NCBI RefSeq assembly: GCF_964283195.1
Contig: NZ_CAXYLH010000010.1
Direction: 5' to 3' (one strand)
From: Paratractidigestivibacter sp003150175
GTDB lineage: Bacteria > Actinomycetota > Coriobacteriia > Coriobacteriales > Atopobiaceae
Length of the DNA stretch: 64,000 bases
Under the pieces are notes generated by a model that was not told the origin of the DNA, did no database searches, and was given only the letters and a program-made list of their open reading frames with translations. Positions 16,185 to 25,126 of this stretch are shown here, piece by piece. The position numbers and the translations under genes are program-made. Numbering within the stretch: position 1 is the first letter of the stretch; every line of letters begins with the position of its first letter.

Positions 16185-17993
16185 ATGATCAACAACTTCT
16201 GCAAGGTCCCGCTCTGGGAGTGCCATTCCACGCTCGTCGACGTCGCTCAGGGCCGCAAGCCCGCCGACACCGTGATCCGCCACGCCAACCTCGTGAGCGT
16301 GACCACCCACGAGGTCCTCCCCGACTCAGACATCGCGATCTCGTGCGGGCGCGTGGCCTACCTCGGGCTCGACGGCCACACCGCCGAGCACTGCATCGGC
16401 CCGGACACCCAGGTTATCGACGCGACGGGCAAGTACGTCGCCCCCGGCTACATCGACTCGCACATCCACGTCGAGTCCGCCATGATCGGCTGCGGGGAGT
16501 ACGCCAAGGTCGTCGTCCCCCGCGGCACGACCGCGATCTACGCTGACCCGCACGAGTGCTGCAACGTCGTCGGCCTGAAGGGCGTCCGCGTCATGTTTGA
16601 CGACGCCAAGCGAGCCCCTCTGAAGGCCATGCTCACCACGCCCTCCTGCGTGCCGGCTGTCACGGGATTCGACGACTCCGGCGCCTCCGTCGACGCCGAG
16701 CAGGTCGCGGCCACCATGGGCTGGCCCGACGTCGTCGGCCTCGGCGAGATGATGAACTTCCCCGGCATCCTCGGCGGCGAGAAGAACGCACAGGACGAGG
16801 TCGCGGAGACCCTCAAGGCCGGCAAGTGCGTGACCGGTCACTACTCGGTATCCGAGACCGACCGCGGCCTGGCGGCCTACATCGCCTCCGGCGTGCGCGC
16901 GTGCCACGAGTCAATCACCCCCGAGGACGTCATCGCGAAGCTCCGCATGGGCATGTACGTCCAGGCACGCTACGGCTCCGCGTGGCTCTCGCTGCCCGGC
17001 TACCTCCCCCAGGTCCTCGCATCCGGCGTGGACACCAGGCTGATCACGCTGTGCACCGACGACAATCACCCGAACACGCTCGTCACCGAAGGCGGCATGG
17101 ACCGCGCCCTGCGCGCGTGCGTCGCGGCGGGCGCCGACGCGGTGACGGCGCTGCAGTTCGCGACCATCAACGCCGCGCAGATGCTCGGCATCGACGCGGA
17201 CATGGGCAGCGTCACGCCCGGCAAGTGCGCCGACCTCGTGCTTCTTCCCGACCTCGAGTCGTTCGTTCCCGAGGCGGTCATGATCGACGGCGACGTAGTG
17301 GCGCGCGACGGCGAGCCGCTCTTCCACCTCGACCTCTACCGCTGGCCCGACTTCATGACCCACACGATGAACGTCGGGCGCAGCTTCACCGCCGAGGACT
17401 TCCGCGTCCCGATCGACCGCCCCGACGGCCGCGCCCGCGTGCGCGCGATCGGCGGCATCGGCGGCTCCACGATCACGCAGGACATCGTCGTAGAGGTGCC
17501 CGTGGTCGGCGGCGCGCTCCAGGCCGACCCCGCGAACGACGTGCTCAAGATGGCCGTCTTCGACCGGCACCACGGCGCCGAGGGCACGCACTCCTACGGA
17601 TTCTGCACGGGCTTCGGCGTCCACGGCGCGCTCGCCCAGACCGTGAGCCACGACTCCCACAACCTGCTCGTCGTCGGCGACAACGACGAGGACATGGCGC
17701 TCGCGGCGCAGACACTGGTCGAGTGCGGCGGCGGCGAGGTGGCAGTCGCCGACGGCAAGGTCCTCGCCCTGGTCGAGCTGCCCGTCTGCGGCCTCATGAG
17801 CGATAAGGACGTCGAGACCGTCGCCGCCGAGGTCGCGTGCATCGAGCATGCATGGGCGCATATGGGCTGCAAGATGCCGTCGCCCTTCATGACGATGGGC
17901 ATCCTCTCGCTGCCGTGCGTCCCCGTCCTGCGCCTCACGAACCGCGGCTACGTCAACTGCGAGACCTTCCAGTTCGAGGACCTTCTCGCCTGA
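16185..17993 (+). CDS. ade: Adenine deaminase
   Basis: 602 residues, the normal length for the AdeC group of the amidohydrolase superfamily. Metal-binding motifs are seen: IDSHIHVESAM (residues about 89-99), ADPHECCNVVG and TGHYSV, with CTDDNHPNTL later in the barrel, and the C-terminal family domain IGGIGGSTITQD and HDSHNLLVVG. It deaminates adenine to hypoxanthine and ammonia in the cytoplasm, in purine salvage. The start at 16185 follows GAAGGGAG; an upstream extension through the repeat lacks conservation. It stands alone, with a dispersed repeat and possible attenuator in front. Confidence 0.95.
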   Translation: MINNFCKVPLWECHSTLVDVAQGRKPADTVIRHANLVSVTTHEVLPDSDIAISCGRVAYLGLDGHTAEHCIGPDTQVIDATGKYVAPGYIDSHIHVESAMIGCGEYAKVVVPRGTTAIYADPHECCNVVGLKGVRVMFDDAKRAPLKAMLTTPSCVPAVTGFDDSGASVDAEQVAATMGWPDVVGLGEMMNFPGILGGEKNAQDEVAETLKAGKCVTGHYSVSETDRGLAAYIASGVRACHESITPEDVIAKLRMGMYVQARYGSAWLSLPGYLPQVLASGVDTRLITLCTDDNHPNTLVTEGGMDRALRACVAAGADAVTALQFATINAAQMLGIDADMGSVTPGKCADLVLLPDLESFVPEAVMIDGDVVARDGEPLFHLDLYRWPDFMTHTMNVGRSFTAEDFRVPIDRPDGRARVRAIGGIGGSTITQDIVVEVPVVGGALQADPANDVLKMAVFDRHHGAEGTHSYGFCTGFGVHGALAQTVSHDSHNLLVVGDNDEDMALAAQTLVECGGGEVAVADGKVLALVELPVCGLMSDKDVETVAAEVACIEHAWAHMGCKMPSPFMTMGILSLPCVPVLRLTNRGYVNCETFQFEDLLA

Positions 17994-18012
17994 CCCGCCC
18001 TTGACGGGCGGG
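17994..18012 (+). terminator. GC hairpin after adenine deaminase
   Basis: CCCGCCC and GGGCGGG form a 7-bp stem directly at the ade stop codon, without a T run. The composite repeat begins immediately after it. Confidence 0.4.
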
Positions 18013-18292
18013 GCGGGGGCAGCGCGCCCTTTCTCGCGGGAGAGATGACTTCTCTTCCGCAGAGCAGGCTTCTCTTCTCGGTTTCTTGATAAGAGAAGAC
18101 TTCTCTGAAGAAGGGCAGCCTTCTCTTTCACACGGAAGAGAAGGCTGCCCCGTTGAAAACGGCGACTTGGGACGGTGAATCGCCGAGAGTGTCCCAAATA
18201 GCTGCAGCCAATGACTGTCACCGGCTGATGGGTGGCACCGGATGATGGGTGTCGTAGAAAGCTGCACCCAATGACTGTTCACCCAGTGTTGG
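18013..18292 (-). repeat. Composite repeat, copy 1 (inverted partner at 26111-26405)
   Basis: From left to right: several AGAGAAG/CTTCTCT palindromes (18040-18106), a perfect 15-bp hairpin GGGCAGCCTTCTCTT/AAGAGAAGGCTGCCC (18113-18150), a GGCGACTTGGGACGG spacer, then two reverse units of the dispersed GGTGACAGTCATTG element (18189-18222 and 18247-18285). The whole block matches the reverse complement of 26111-26405 in the same order. No gene is present. Confidence 0.85.
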
Positions 18293-19483
18293 TCAGCGGA
18301 GGTAGGCGTTCATGAACTCGATGCAGTCGCCGACGACGGCGTAGTTGGCGGCAGAGAGGATCGGGGCGTCGGGGTCCTCGTTGACAGCGACGACGCACTC
18401 GGCACCGCCGATGCCCGCGAGGTGCTGGATCGCGCCGGAGACGCCCAAGCTCACGAGCAGCTTCGGCGCCACGGATACGCCCGTCTGCCCGACCTGGTGG
18501 CGGTACTCGAGCCAGCCGGCCTCGACCACGGGGCGCGTGCAGCCGATCTCGGCGCCGATGGCCTCGGCGAAGCGGCGCACGAGCTTGAGATTCTTCTTTC
18601 CGCCGATGCCGCGGCCGACGACGACCAGGCGCTCGGCGTCGCGGATCGAGGGCTCGTCGGAGGGCTTCGCGTGCTCGACCACCCGCACGCGCGGGCGCGC
18701 GTCGGCTGCGAGCGCGACCTCCTCGACCTCGCCCGTCCGCATGGCATCGGGCTCCGGGGCCTTGAAGACGCCCGGGCGCACCGTCGCCATCTGCGGCCGG
18801 TGAGAAGGGCACATGATCGTGGCCATCAGGTTGCCGCCGAAGGCGGGGCGCGTCTGGTGCAGGAGCCCGGTCTGCTCGTCCATGGCGAGCACGGTGCAGT
18901 CGGCGGTGAGGCCCGTCTGCAGGCGGACCGCCACGCCCGGCGCGAGCTCGCGGCCGAAGTTCGTGGCGCCGTAGAGGATGATCTCGGGCTTGCGCCCGCG
19001 CGCGAGGTCGCAGATCAGGCGCGCGTAGCACTCGGAGTCGTTCTCGGCCAGGCGATCGTCGCGGCAGGCGAGCACGCGGTCGGCGCCCGCGGCGATGAGC
19101 TGGGCGGCGTTGCCCGCAGGCGGGTCCGCGCCCTCCCCCAGCACCGCGACGACCTCGCAGCCGCGCACGGCCGCCAGCTCGCGCGCACGGCCCAGGAGCT
19201 CGAAAGCCACCGGGACAAGCTCGCCCGCGCGGTCTGTCTGGCAGAAGACCCAGATGCCGTGGAAAGAAGCCAGGTCCGCCGCACCCGCCGCCTCGCCGCG
19301 GTCGATGCGGATCGCGCCCACGGGGCACGCGTCCACGCACGCGCCGCAGTACACGCAGTCGCCCGTGGCGACGGCGCGGCGGTCGCGCTTCTCGCCCTCG
19401 ATGCGCACGCCGCCATTGGCACAAGCCTTGGCACAACGACCGCAGCCTATGCACTTCTGGGCGTCGATGAGAAGTCCAGCCAT
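18293..19483 (-). CDS. etfA: Electron transfer flavoprotein alpha subunit with two N-terminal [4Fe-4S] motifs
   Basis: 396 residues. The N-terminus carries two ferredoxin motifs: Cys11, 14, 17 and 21, then Cys43, 46, 49 and 53 (the last followed by Pro). The ETF alpha core follows, with the FAD site GRGIGGKKN, CTRPVVEAGWLEY, QVGQTGVSVAPK and SGAIQHLAG. With EtfB it makes a flavoprotein that relays electrons from lactate dehydrogenase. Fe-S-bearing EtfA is known from bifurcating or confurcating complexes such as the Acetobacterium LctBCD enzyme, where NAD+ and ferredoxin both take part. Its ATG overlaps the etfB stop (TAATG), behind GGAGGGG. It is the last gene of the module, next to the composite repeat. 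Confidence 0.93.
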   Translation of the reverse strand: MAGLLIDAQKCIGCGRCAKACANGGVRIEGEKRDRRAVATGDCVYCGACVDACPVGAIRIDRGEAAGAADLASFHGIWVFCQTDRAGELVPVAFELLGRARELAAVRGCEVVAVLGEGADPPAGNAAQLIAAGADRVLACRDDRLAENDSECYARLICDLARGRKPEIILYGATNFGRELAPGVAVRLQTGLTADCTVLAMDEQTGLLHQTRPAFGGNLMATIMCPSHRPQMATVRPGVFKAPEPDAMRTGEVEEVALAADARPRVRVVEHAKPSDEPSIRDAERLVVVGRGIGGKKNLKLVRRFAEAIGAEIGCTRPVVEAGWLEYRHQVGQTGVSVAPKLLVSLGVSGAIQHLAGIGGAECVVAVNEDPDAPILSAANYAVVGDCIEFMNAYLR

Positions 19484-20337
19484 TATTCCATCCCCTCCAG
19501 GAGCTCGGCGAACGCCGCCGCCTGCTCGGCCGCGGCCCCCTCGATGCGCACGCTCTGCTGGCTGCGCTCGGGCACGAACGATCGGACAACCTGCGTCGGC
19601 GAGCCCACAAGGCCGCAGCGCGACGGGTCCGCGCCCGCCGCCTCGGCGCCGAGAACCTCGATGCGCGCCGCCTCGCCCGCGCGCACGCCCGTGATGGACG
19701 GCATGCGCAGGTCCGCGGCGTCCTTGGACACGGTGATCACGCACGGCAGCTCGACCCGCACCAGCTCAGAGCCCTCATCGGAGTCGCGGCGCAGCGTGAG
19801 CTCGCCACCCTCGAGCCCCACGACCTCGCTCACGCCCGCGACGCACGGGACGCCGAAGGCGCCGGCGAGCTCGGGGCCGATCTGAGCGGTGTCGCCGTCG
19901 ACGGCCATCTTCCCGCAGACGATGAGGTCGGGCTGCTCGCCCAGGGCGCGGATTCCGCAGGTCAGGACATACGCCGTGGCCAGTGTGTCGGCGCCGGCGA
20001 AGGCGCGGTCGGACAGCAAGAGGCCCGCGTCGGCGCCCCTGGCCACGCAGTCGCGCAGCAGGCGCTCGGTCGCGGGGATTCCCATAGAGACGCAGGTCAC
20101 GCGGGTCTTCTTGCCGGCGACGGGCTCGGCGGCGGAGCCCGCGGCCGCGACCCCCGCCCGCTCGTCCTTGATCCGCAGCGCGACCTCGAGCGCACTCGCG
20201 TCGAACGGGTTCACGACGGCCTGCTTGCCGTCGCGCACGATGGTGTTCGTCTTCGGGTCCATCTTGACCTCGGTGGTGGAGGGCACGGCCTTCACGCACA
20301 CGACGATGCCCAGGGCATCGCGCTTCTCTTCCGCCAT
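19483..20337 (-). CDS. etfB: Electron transfer flavoprotein beta subunit
   Basis: 284 residues, a little longer than usual because of an Ala/Gly-rich insert near residue 65. Family motifs include VCVKAVPSTTEV (residues about 12-23), NPFDASALEVALRIKD, and CGKMAVDGDTAQIGPELAG, the GDTAQ(V/I)GP loop that binds the flavin or nucleotide. It forms the heterodimer with EtfA. ATG 20337 follows GGGGGCGAG, and the gap to the lactate dehydrogenase stop is 1 bp, so translation is coupled through the whole dehydrogenase-etfB-etfA unit. Confidence 0.93.
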   Translation of the reverse strand: MAEEKRDALGIVVCVKAVPSTTEVKMDPKTNTIVRDGKQAVVNPFDASALEVALRIKDERAGVAAAGSAAEPVAGKKTRVTCVSMGIPATERLLRDCVARGADAGLLLSDRAFAGADTLATAYVLTCGIRALGEQPDLIVCGKMAVDGDTAQIGPELAGAFGVPCVAGVSEVVGLEGGELTLRRDSDEGSELVRVELPCVITVSKDAADLRMPSITGVRAGEAARIEVLGAEAAGADPSRCGLVGSPTQVVRSFVPERSQQSVRIEGAAAEQAAAFAELLEGME

Positions 20338-20338
20338 G

Positions 20339-21961
20339 CTACTCGCCCCCTTTCTGCGCACGGCCGCGCGCGACGTCGGCCATCGCAGCCTCGAGCACGT
20401 CCTCGCCAAAGAGGTTGCCGCGCCCGAGCTGGCCCTTGGGGTCGAGCTCGGCCTTCAGGCGCGCGGACTCCGCAATGTGATCGGGCCCGTACATCGTCGC
20501 CAGGAAGCCGGCCTTGATCTTTCCCACGCCGTGCTCGGCGCTGACGGCGCCACCCATGCGCGTGGCCTCGGCGGCCCACCCGGCAAAGAGCTCGCCGCCC
20601 GCGCGGAAGTCCGCCGCGTCGCGCGGCAGGACGTTGACGTGGATGTGGTTGTTGCCGATGTGCCCCCACGCCGCCGACTCGAGCCCCGCCTCGGCGAGCG
20701 TGCGCCGGTACAGGGCAAAGACGTCGTGCAGGCGCTCGTCGGGTACGGACATGTCGCTGCCGAGCTTGGTGATGGTCGGGTCCGTGCGCCGGCGCTGATC
20801 GATGAGCATGTTCACGCTCTCGGGCACCGCGTGGCGGAAGAAGATCAGCCGCTCGCGGTCGACCTCGGTGCGCGCGACCCACGTGGAGGACTCGTCGCCG
20901 CCGGCCTCCGTGAGCACGTCGCCGAGGCGGTAAAGCTGCTCGGTCGCCTGCTCCTCGGACTCGCAGTCGAGCTCGACGTACACGCAGACCGCGGCGTCGT
21001 CAGCGAGCTTGGGCAGGGCCGAGAAGGCCGTGGACTGCTCGCGCTGCCGGCGCAGGATGTCGAGCGCGCCCGCGTCGAAGAACTCGATGGCCGCCGCGCA
21101 CGCAAGCGCGGGGCGGGCCTTCTCGGTGAAGTCGAGCGCAGCCTCCTCGGTCGCAAAGAAGCAGCTCACGCCCCACACGACGGCGGGCGCGGGCATGAGG
21201 GCGACCTCGATCCGCGTGATCACCCCGAGCGTACCGCACGCGCCGATAAAGAGGTCGATCGCGTCCATCCCGTCGGCGGCATAGTAGCCGGAGGCGTTCT
21301 TGGTCCGCGGCATTTGATAGGTGGGCAGGTCAAGCTTGAGCTCGCGGTCCGACTCGGTGACCAGGCGCAGGGTCCGGCCGTCGGCGAAGCGCTCTCCGCG
21401 GCGCAGGACCAGCAGGTCACCGTCGGCCAGCGCCACGTGGAGGGCCGTGACGTGCGGGCGCGCGGGGCCGTACTTGTAGCTGCGGGCGCCGGAGGCGTTG
21501 CAGGCGACGATGCCGCCCATGCAGGCCGAGGCCTCCGTCGGGTCCGTGGGGAAGAACTGCTCCGGCGCGGACTCGAATGCCGCGAGCGACGCGAGCGACG
21601 CGTCGTCCCAGCCGTCGTGGGCGAGGCTCTTCGAGGCTAGGTTCTTGCGCAGCTCGGAGAGCACGACGCCCGGCTCCATGCTGAGGTAGAACGTGCCGTC
21701 GTCTCCCTGGCGCATGCCGAGGTAGCGGTTCATGCGCCCGAGGCTCATCACGTGCCCGCCGTGCGGGACCGCGCCCGCCGCGAGGCCGGTGCGCGCGCCC
21801 TGGACGGTCACGGGCACGCCGTCGGCGTGGAACTCGGCGAGCACGTCGCGGACTTCTTGCTCGCTCGCCGGGAAGCTGATGGAGTCCGCCTCGCCGCAGG
21901 TGCGCGACTCGTCGCGGCGGTACTCCTCGTATTCATCGGAAAAAGGCCTGATCTGGGCCAT
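20339..21961 (-). CDS. FAD-linked D-lactate/glycolate dehydrogenase (GlcD/LctD-like)
   Basis: 540 residues. The PCMH-type FAD-binding domain comes first (VTVQGARTGLAAGAVPHGG, then GGIVACNASGARSYKYG and FIGACGTLGVITRIEVALMP), followed by the FAD-oxidase C-terminal domain with GHIGNNHIHVNVLP and AVSAEHGVGKIKAGFL, whose His residues bind metal and substrate. Gene order dehydrogenase-EtfB-EtfA equals the lactate-oxidising confurcating complexes of anaerobes, so the substrate is probably D- or L-lactate, with glycolate as an alternative. The ATG at 21961 has GAGGGGAGGG upstream. The N-terminus lacks a signal or helix, so it is cytoplasmic. Confidence 0.88.
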   Translation of the reverse strand: MAQIRPFSDEYEEYRRDESRTCGEADSISFPASEQEVRDVLAEFHADGVPVTVQGARTGLAAGAVPHGGHVMSLGRMNRYLGMRQGDDGTFYLSMEPGVVLSELRKNLASKSLAHDGWDDASLASLAAFESAPEQFFPTDPTEASACMGGIVACNASGARSYKYGPARPHVTALHVALADGDLLVLRRGERFADGRTLRLVTESDRELKLDLPTYQMPRTKNASGYYAADGMDAIDLFIGACGTLGVITRIEVALMPAPAVVWGVSCFFATEEAALDFTEKARPALACAAAIEFFDAGALDILRRQREQSTAFSALPKLADDAAVCVYVELDCESEEQATEQLYRLGDVLTEAGGDESSTWVARTEVDRERLIFFRHAVPESVNMLIDQRRRTDPTITKLGSDMSVPDERLHDVFALYRRTLAEAGLESAAWGHIGNNHIHVNVLPRDAADFRAGGELFAGWAAEATRMGGAVSAEHGVGKIKAGFLATMYGPDHIAESARLKAELDPKGQLGRGNLFGEDVLEAAMADVARGRAQKGGE

Positions 21962-22369
21962 GGGCCCTCCCCTCTCGCAGGCGTATTTGCTCGACATGCT
22001 AACGCGACCGCCGCCCCGCCGCGCCGCCGCGGGGCGCTCCGCAACGCAAACGCAACGCCGGGAGAGAAACGCGTTGTCGTCGCCCACCCCTGCTTACCTG
22101 CATCGATGACCTGCCTGCAACATTATTCGCAACTTTAGAGAGGTTCTCTGCGACATTAATGCACGCTATTCAGCCTCTCCCTGCGGCATAAATTCACGCA
22201 TTCCGAGCCTGCCCTGCAACATTATTCCGCGCCCCCCGCCCCCTCCCCGCGGCCCGACCGCCCGCACCCGCAAACGCGCCGAACGCCAGTTATCACCGTA
22301 TGGAAACGGGCAGGACACACTACTTTGCCATGCTAAAGCAACACGTGTACCCCGCGAGAAAGAGGCGCC
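21962..22369. other. Intergenic region between divergent LDH-Etf and M20 genes
   Basis: 408 bp without a gene. It holds the 33-bp-period array at 22115-22246 and presumably both divergent promoters. The part at 22015-22050 is extremely GC-rich. Confidence 0.7.
22115..22246. repeat. Tandem repeat, four units with exact 33-bp period
   Basis: Units begin at 22115, 22148, 22181 and 22214 with CTGCAACATTATTCGC-like heads (consensus CTGC(A/G)(A/G)CAT(T/A)A(T/A)T). The inner two units also share the tail (TTC)(A/C)GAGCCT or CAGCCTC. The units have diverged more at their 3' parts than at their heads. Confidence 0.75.
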
Positions 22370-23548
22370 ATGGACTACTACCAGCGAGCTTGCGAGCTCA
22401 AGGAAGACACGATCGCCAACCGCCGTCACATCCACACGAACGCCGAGGTGGGCCTCGAGACCCCGAAGACCCGCGCGTTCGTCAAGGAGAAGCTCCGCGA
22501 GTACGGCCTCGAGCCGCGCGACTGCGGCCACGGCGTCGTCGCCACCCTGGGCTCCGGCTCCCCCGTCATCCTCCTGCGCGCCGACATGGACGCCCTCCCC
22601 ATGCCCGAGGAGAGCGGCGAGCCCTTCGCCTGCCCGGACGGCGAGCACGCCCACGCCTGCGGCCACGACTTCCATGCCGCCATGCTCCTCACCGCTGCGC
22701 GCATGCTCAAGGAGACCGAGGGCGACCTCAAGGGCACGGTCAAGCTCATGTTCCAGCCCGCCGAGGAGACCTTCGAGGGCGCCAAGGACATGATCGCCGC
22801 CGGCGTCCTCGAGGACCCCAAACCCGACGTCGCGCTCGCCTACCACGTCGCCCCCGGCCAGATGCCGGTGGGCATCTTTATGTACAACGACAAGAACACG
22901 ATGATGTACTCGGTCGACGGCTTCCGCATCGAGGTCAAGGGCAAGGGCTCCCACGGCGCCTACCCGCAGCGCTCCATCGACCCCATCAACGCCGCCGTCC
23001 ACATCTATCTCGCGCTCGAGGCCATCATGGCCCGCGAGGTCGACCCGACCGCCGCGGCCGTGATGACAGTCGGCAAGTTCGACGCCGGCACCGCCGCCAA
23101 CATCATCCCCGACACCGCCGTGCTCGAGGGCACCATCCGCGCGAACGACAAAGACGCGCGCGAGCTCATGGTCCGCCGCATGAGGGAGGTCGCCGAGGCC
23201 ACCGCCGCCGCGTACGGCGCGACGGCCGAGGTCACCCCGCTCTCCGATGTGCCGCCCCTCGTGTGCGACCCCGAGCTCACCCGCGAGTTCGTCGGTTACA
23301 TGAACGAGACGGGCATCCCCGGCCTCACCCCCTACCCCGGCATCCAGGCCTCGGCCTCCGAGGACTTCGCCACCATCGCCGAGCAGGTCCCCTCGACCTT
23401 CATGTACCTCTCGGCGGGCTACACCGACGAGCGCGGCCGGTACAGCGCGCACAACCCGAAGGTCCGCTTCAACGAGGACGTCTGCGGCATCGGGCCCGCG
23501 TGCCTGGCGCACTGCACCGTGCGCTGGCTCGAGGAGCACCAGGCGTAG
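22370..23548 (+). CDS. M20 family amidohydrolase/aminoacylase
   Basis: 392 residues, standard for the M20D group. Metal-site motifs are visible: RHIHTNAEVG near residue 23, RADMDALPMPEESG, HACGHDFHAAMLL (about residues 99-111), QPAEETFEGAKDMI with the catalytic Glu, YHVAPG, and near the end SASEDFATIAEQVP. Such enzymes remove an acyl or amide group from N-acyl amino acids or peptides. ATG 22370 has GAAAGAGG upstream. It is followed 83 bp later by an MFS carrier on the same strand, which could import the amide or export the product. Confidence 0.92.
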   Translation: MDYYQRACELKEDTIANRRHIHTNAEVGLETPKTRAFVKEKLREYGLEPRDCGHGVVATLGSGSPVILLRADMDALPMPEESGEPFACPDGEHAHACGHDFHAAMLLTAARMLKETEGDLKGTVKLMFQPAEETFEGAKDMIAAGVLEDPKPDVALAYHVAPGQMPVGIFMYNDKNTMMYSVDGFRIEVKGKGSHGAYPQRSIDPINAAVHIYLALEAIMAREVDPTAAAVMTVGKFDAGTAANIIPDTAVLEGTIRANDKDARELMVRRMREVAEATAAAYGATAEVTPLSDVPPLVCDPELTREFVGYMNETGIPGLTPYPGIQASASEDFATIAEQVPSTFMYLSAGYTDERGRYSAHNPKVRFNEDVCGIGPACLAHCTVRWLEEHQA

Positions 23549-23631
23549 GCCCTTCTTTCCGGCGGGCAAAAAGCCCACGCGCCCCCGGCACTCCCCAACC
23601 CCCGCTTCTCCGCAACAGAGAGGACCCCTGA

Positions 23632-25059
23632 ATGGCCGAGCAAGCCCAGCAACCCCAGGTGGCGGTGCCGCTGCCTCCCGCAAAGAAGCGGGCCGTCGAG
23701 ATCGGCTGCGTCTGCATGATGCTGTCCGTCGCAATGTACGGCCTCGTCTTCGCCACCCTCACCTCACCCATCCTCGAGAGCGTCGACGCCATGGGCTACG
23801 TGAGCCTCTTCACCATCTTCGCCAGCCTCGGCGTCTGCATCATGACGCCCATCGGCGGCAAGCTCGGCGACCTCGTCGGGCGCCGCAACATCGTCGTGGT
23901 CCCCGGCATCGTCTGCCTCGTGTGCGGCATCGCGTTCGCGTTCGTCCGCTCGCTCGTGCCGCTCATGGTCTTGCGCCTGCTCATCGGCTTCGCGCAAGGC
24001 GCCTTCACGGCTGCGCCCTACATCATCATGGGCCTCATCAACGAGCGCAAGGACGTGCCCAAGGCAATGGGCCTGCTGGCCACCGCGATCGCGGTCGGCG
24101 GCTTCGGCGGCTCCATCATCGCCGGCGCCCTCACCGATGCAGGGCACCTCACCGCCGCCATCCTCATGCCCGGCATCCCGCTGACAGCGGGCATCCTGCT
24201 CATCGGCCTGAACCTGCCCAACATGAAGCGCCCCGGCAAGGTCCAAATCGACGTCGCCGGCATCGTCGCGCTCGTTGTCACGCTCACGTGCATCATGCTG
24301 GCCCTCAACTTCGGCTCCGCGATCGGCTGGGCGAGCCCCGCCATCCTCGCCGGCCTCGTCGTGGGCATCGCCGCGCTCTTTGTGCTGGTCAAGATCGAGA
24401 AGGGCGCGCCCGAGCCGCTCATCCCGCTGCGCCTCTTCAAGAACTCCGAGTACACGGTCCTGCTGATCGTCGGCTTCATCTGCTACTTCTACATGACCGC
24501 GATGAACACCTACGCCTCGGTCGGCGCGCTCAACGTCATGGGCACCACGAAGACCGTCGCCGGCTCGCTGCAGTTCCCCCGCACCATCCTCACCATGATC
24601 CTGCCCACCGCGATCGGCGCCTGGGTCGGAAAGAAGTCCGGCAACGCCTGGAAGGCCATGGCCATCGCGACGCTGCTCGTGGCCGGCTCGATGTTCGCGC
24701 TCGGCTTCACGACGGCCGGCACGCCCGTGCTCGTCTACTTCGTCGCGATCACCGTCACCGGCGTCGCTGAGAGCTTCCGCGCCGTCTCTATCACCCCGAG
24801 CGCGCAGGCGACGCTTCCGCCGGCCGACATGGGCGTCGGAACCTCGCTCGTCAACTTCGTGAACTCGCTGGCCAACACCGTCGCCGCCACGATCTTCGGC
24901 GTGGCGTACAACCTGAACACCGCCGCCGACCCGACGGACCCCGCACTCATCCAGAACGGCGTCAACGCCGTGTTCTTCATCGCCGCGATCGTCACCCTGG
25001 TCGGCTTCGCGCTGGTCATCTTCGTTATCCGCCCAAAGATGGAGGCAAAGGGGGCCTAG
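23632..25059 (+). CDS. MFS transporter, DHA2-like (14-helix type)
   Basis: 475 residues with about 14 hydrophobic segments. The loop after helix 2 reads GGKLGDLVGRRNIVVV, the MFS signature; RLLIGFAQGAF follows in helix 4. The layout with two extra central helices (about 195-240) matches DHA2 drug:H+ antiporters. It sits in the cytoplasmic membrane; the substrate is not inferable, though its position behind the M20 amidohydrolase suggests a peptide or acylated amino acid product. ATG 23632 follows AGAGAGGA. Confidence 0.88.
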   Translation: MAEQAQQPQVAVPLPPAKKRAVEIGCVCMMLSVAMYGLVFATLTSPILESVDAMGYVSLFTIFASLGVCIMTPIGGKLGDLVGRRNIVVVPGIVCLVCGIAFAFVRSLVPLMVLRLLIGFAQGAFTAAPYIIMGLINERKDVPKAMGLLATAIAVGGFGGSIIAGALTDAGHLTAAILMPGIPLTAGILLIGLNLPNMKRPGKVQIDVAGIVALVVTLTCIMLALNFGSAIGWASPAILAGLVVGIAALFVLVKIEKGAPEPLIPLRLFKNSEYTVLLIVGFICYFYMTAMNTYASVGALNVMGTTKTVAGSLQFPRTILTMILPTAIGAWVGKKSGNAWKAMAIATLLVAGSMFALGFTTAGTPVLVYFVAITVTGVAESFRAVSITPSAQATLPPADMGVGTSLVNFVNSLANTVAATIFGVAYNLNTAADPTDPALIQNGVNAVFFIAAIVTLVGFALVIFVIRPKMEAKGA

Positions 25060-25126
25060 CGGCGGCCGTACTTCTTTCCAGCCAAAGGGCTACGATGGGG
25101 AGCGCCACGACGAAAGGAAGCATCAC

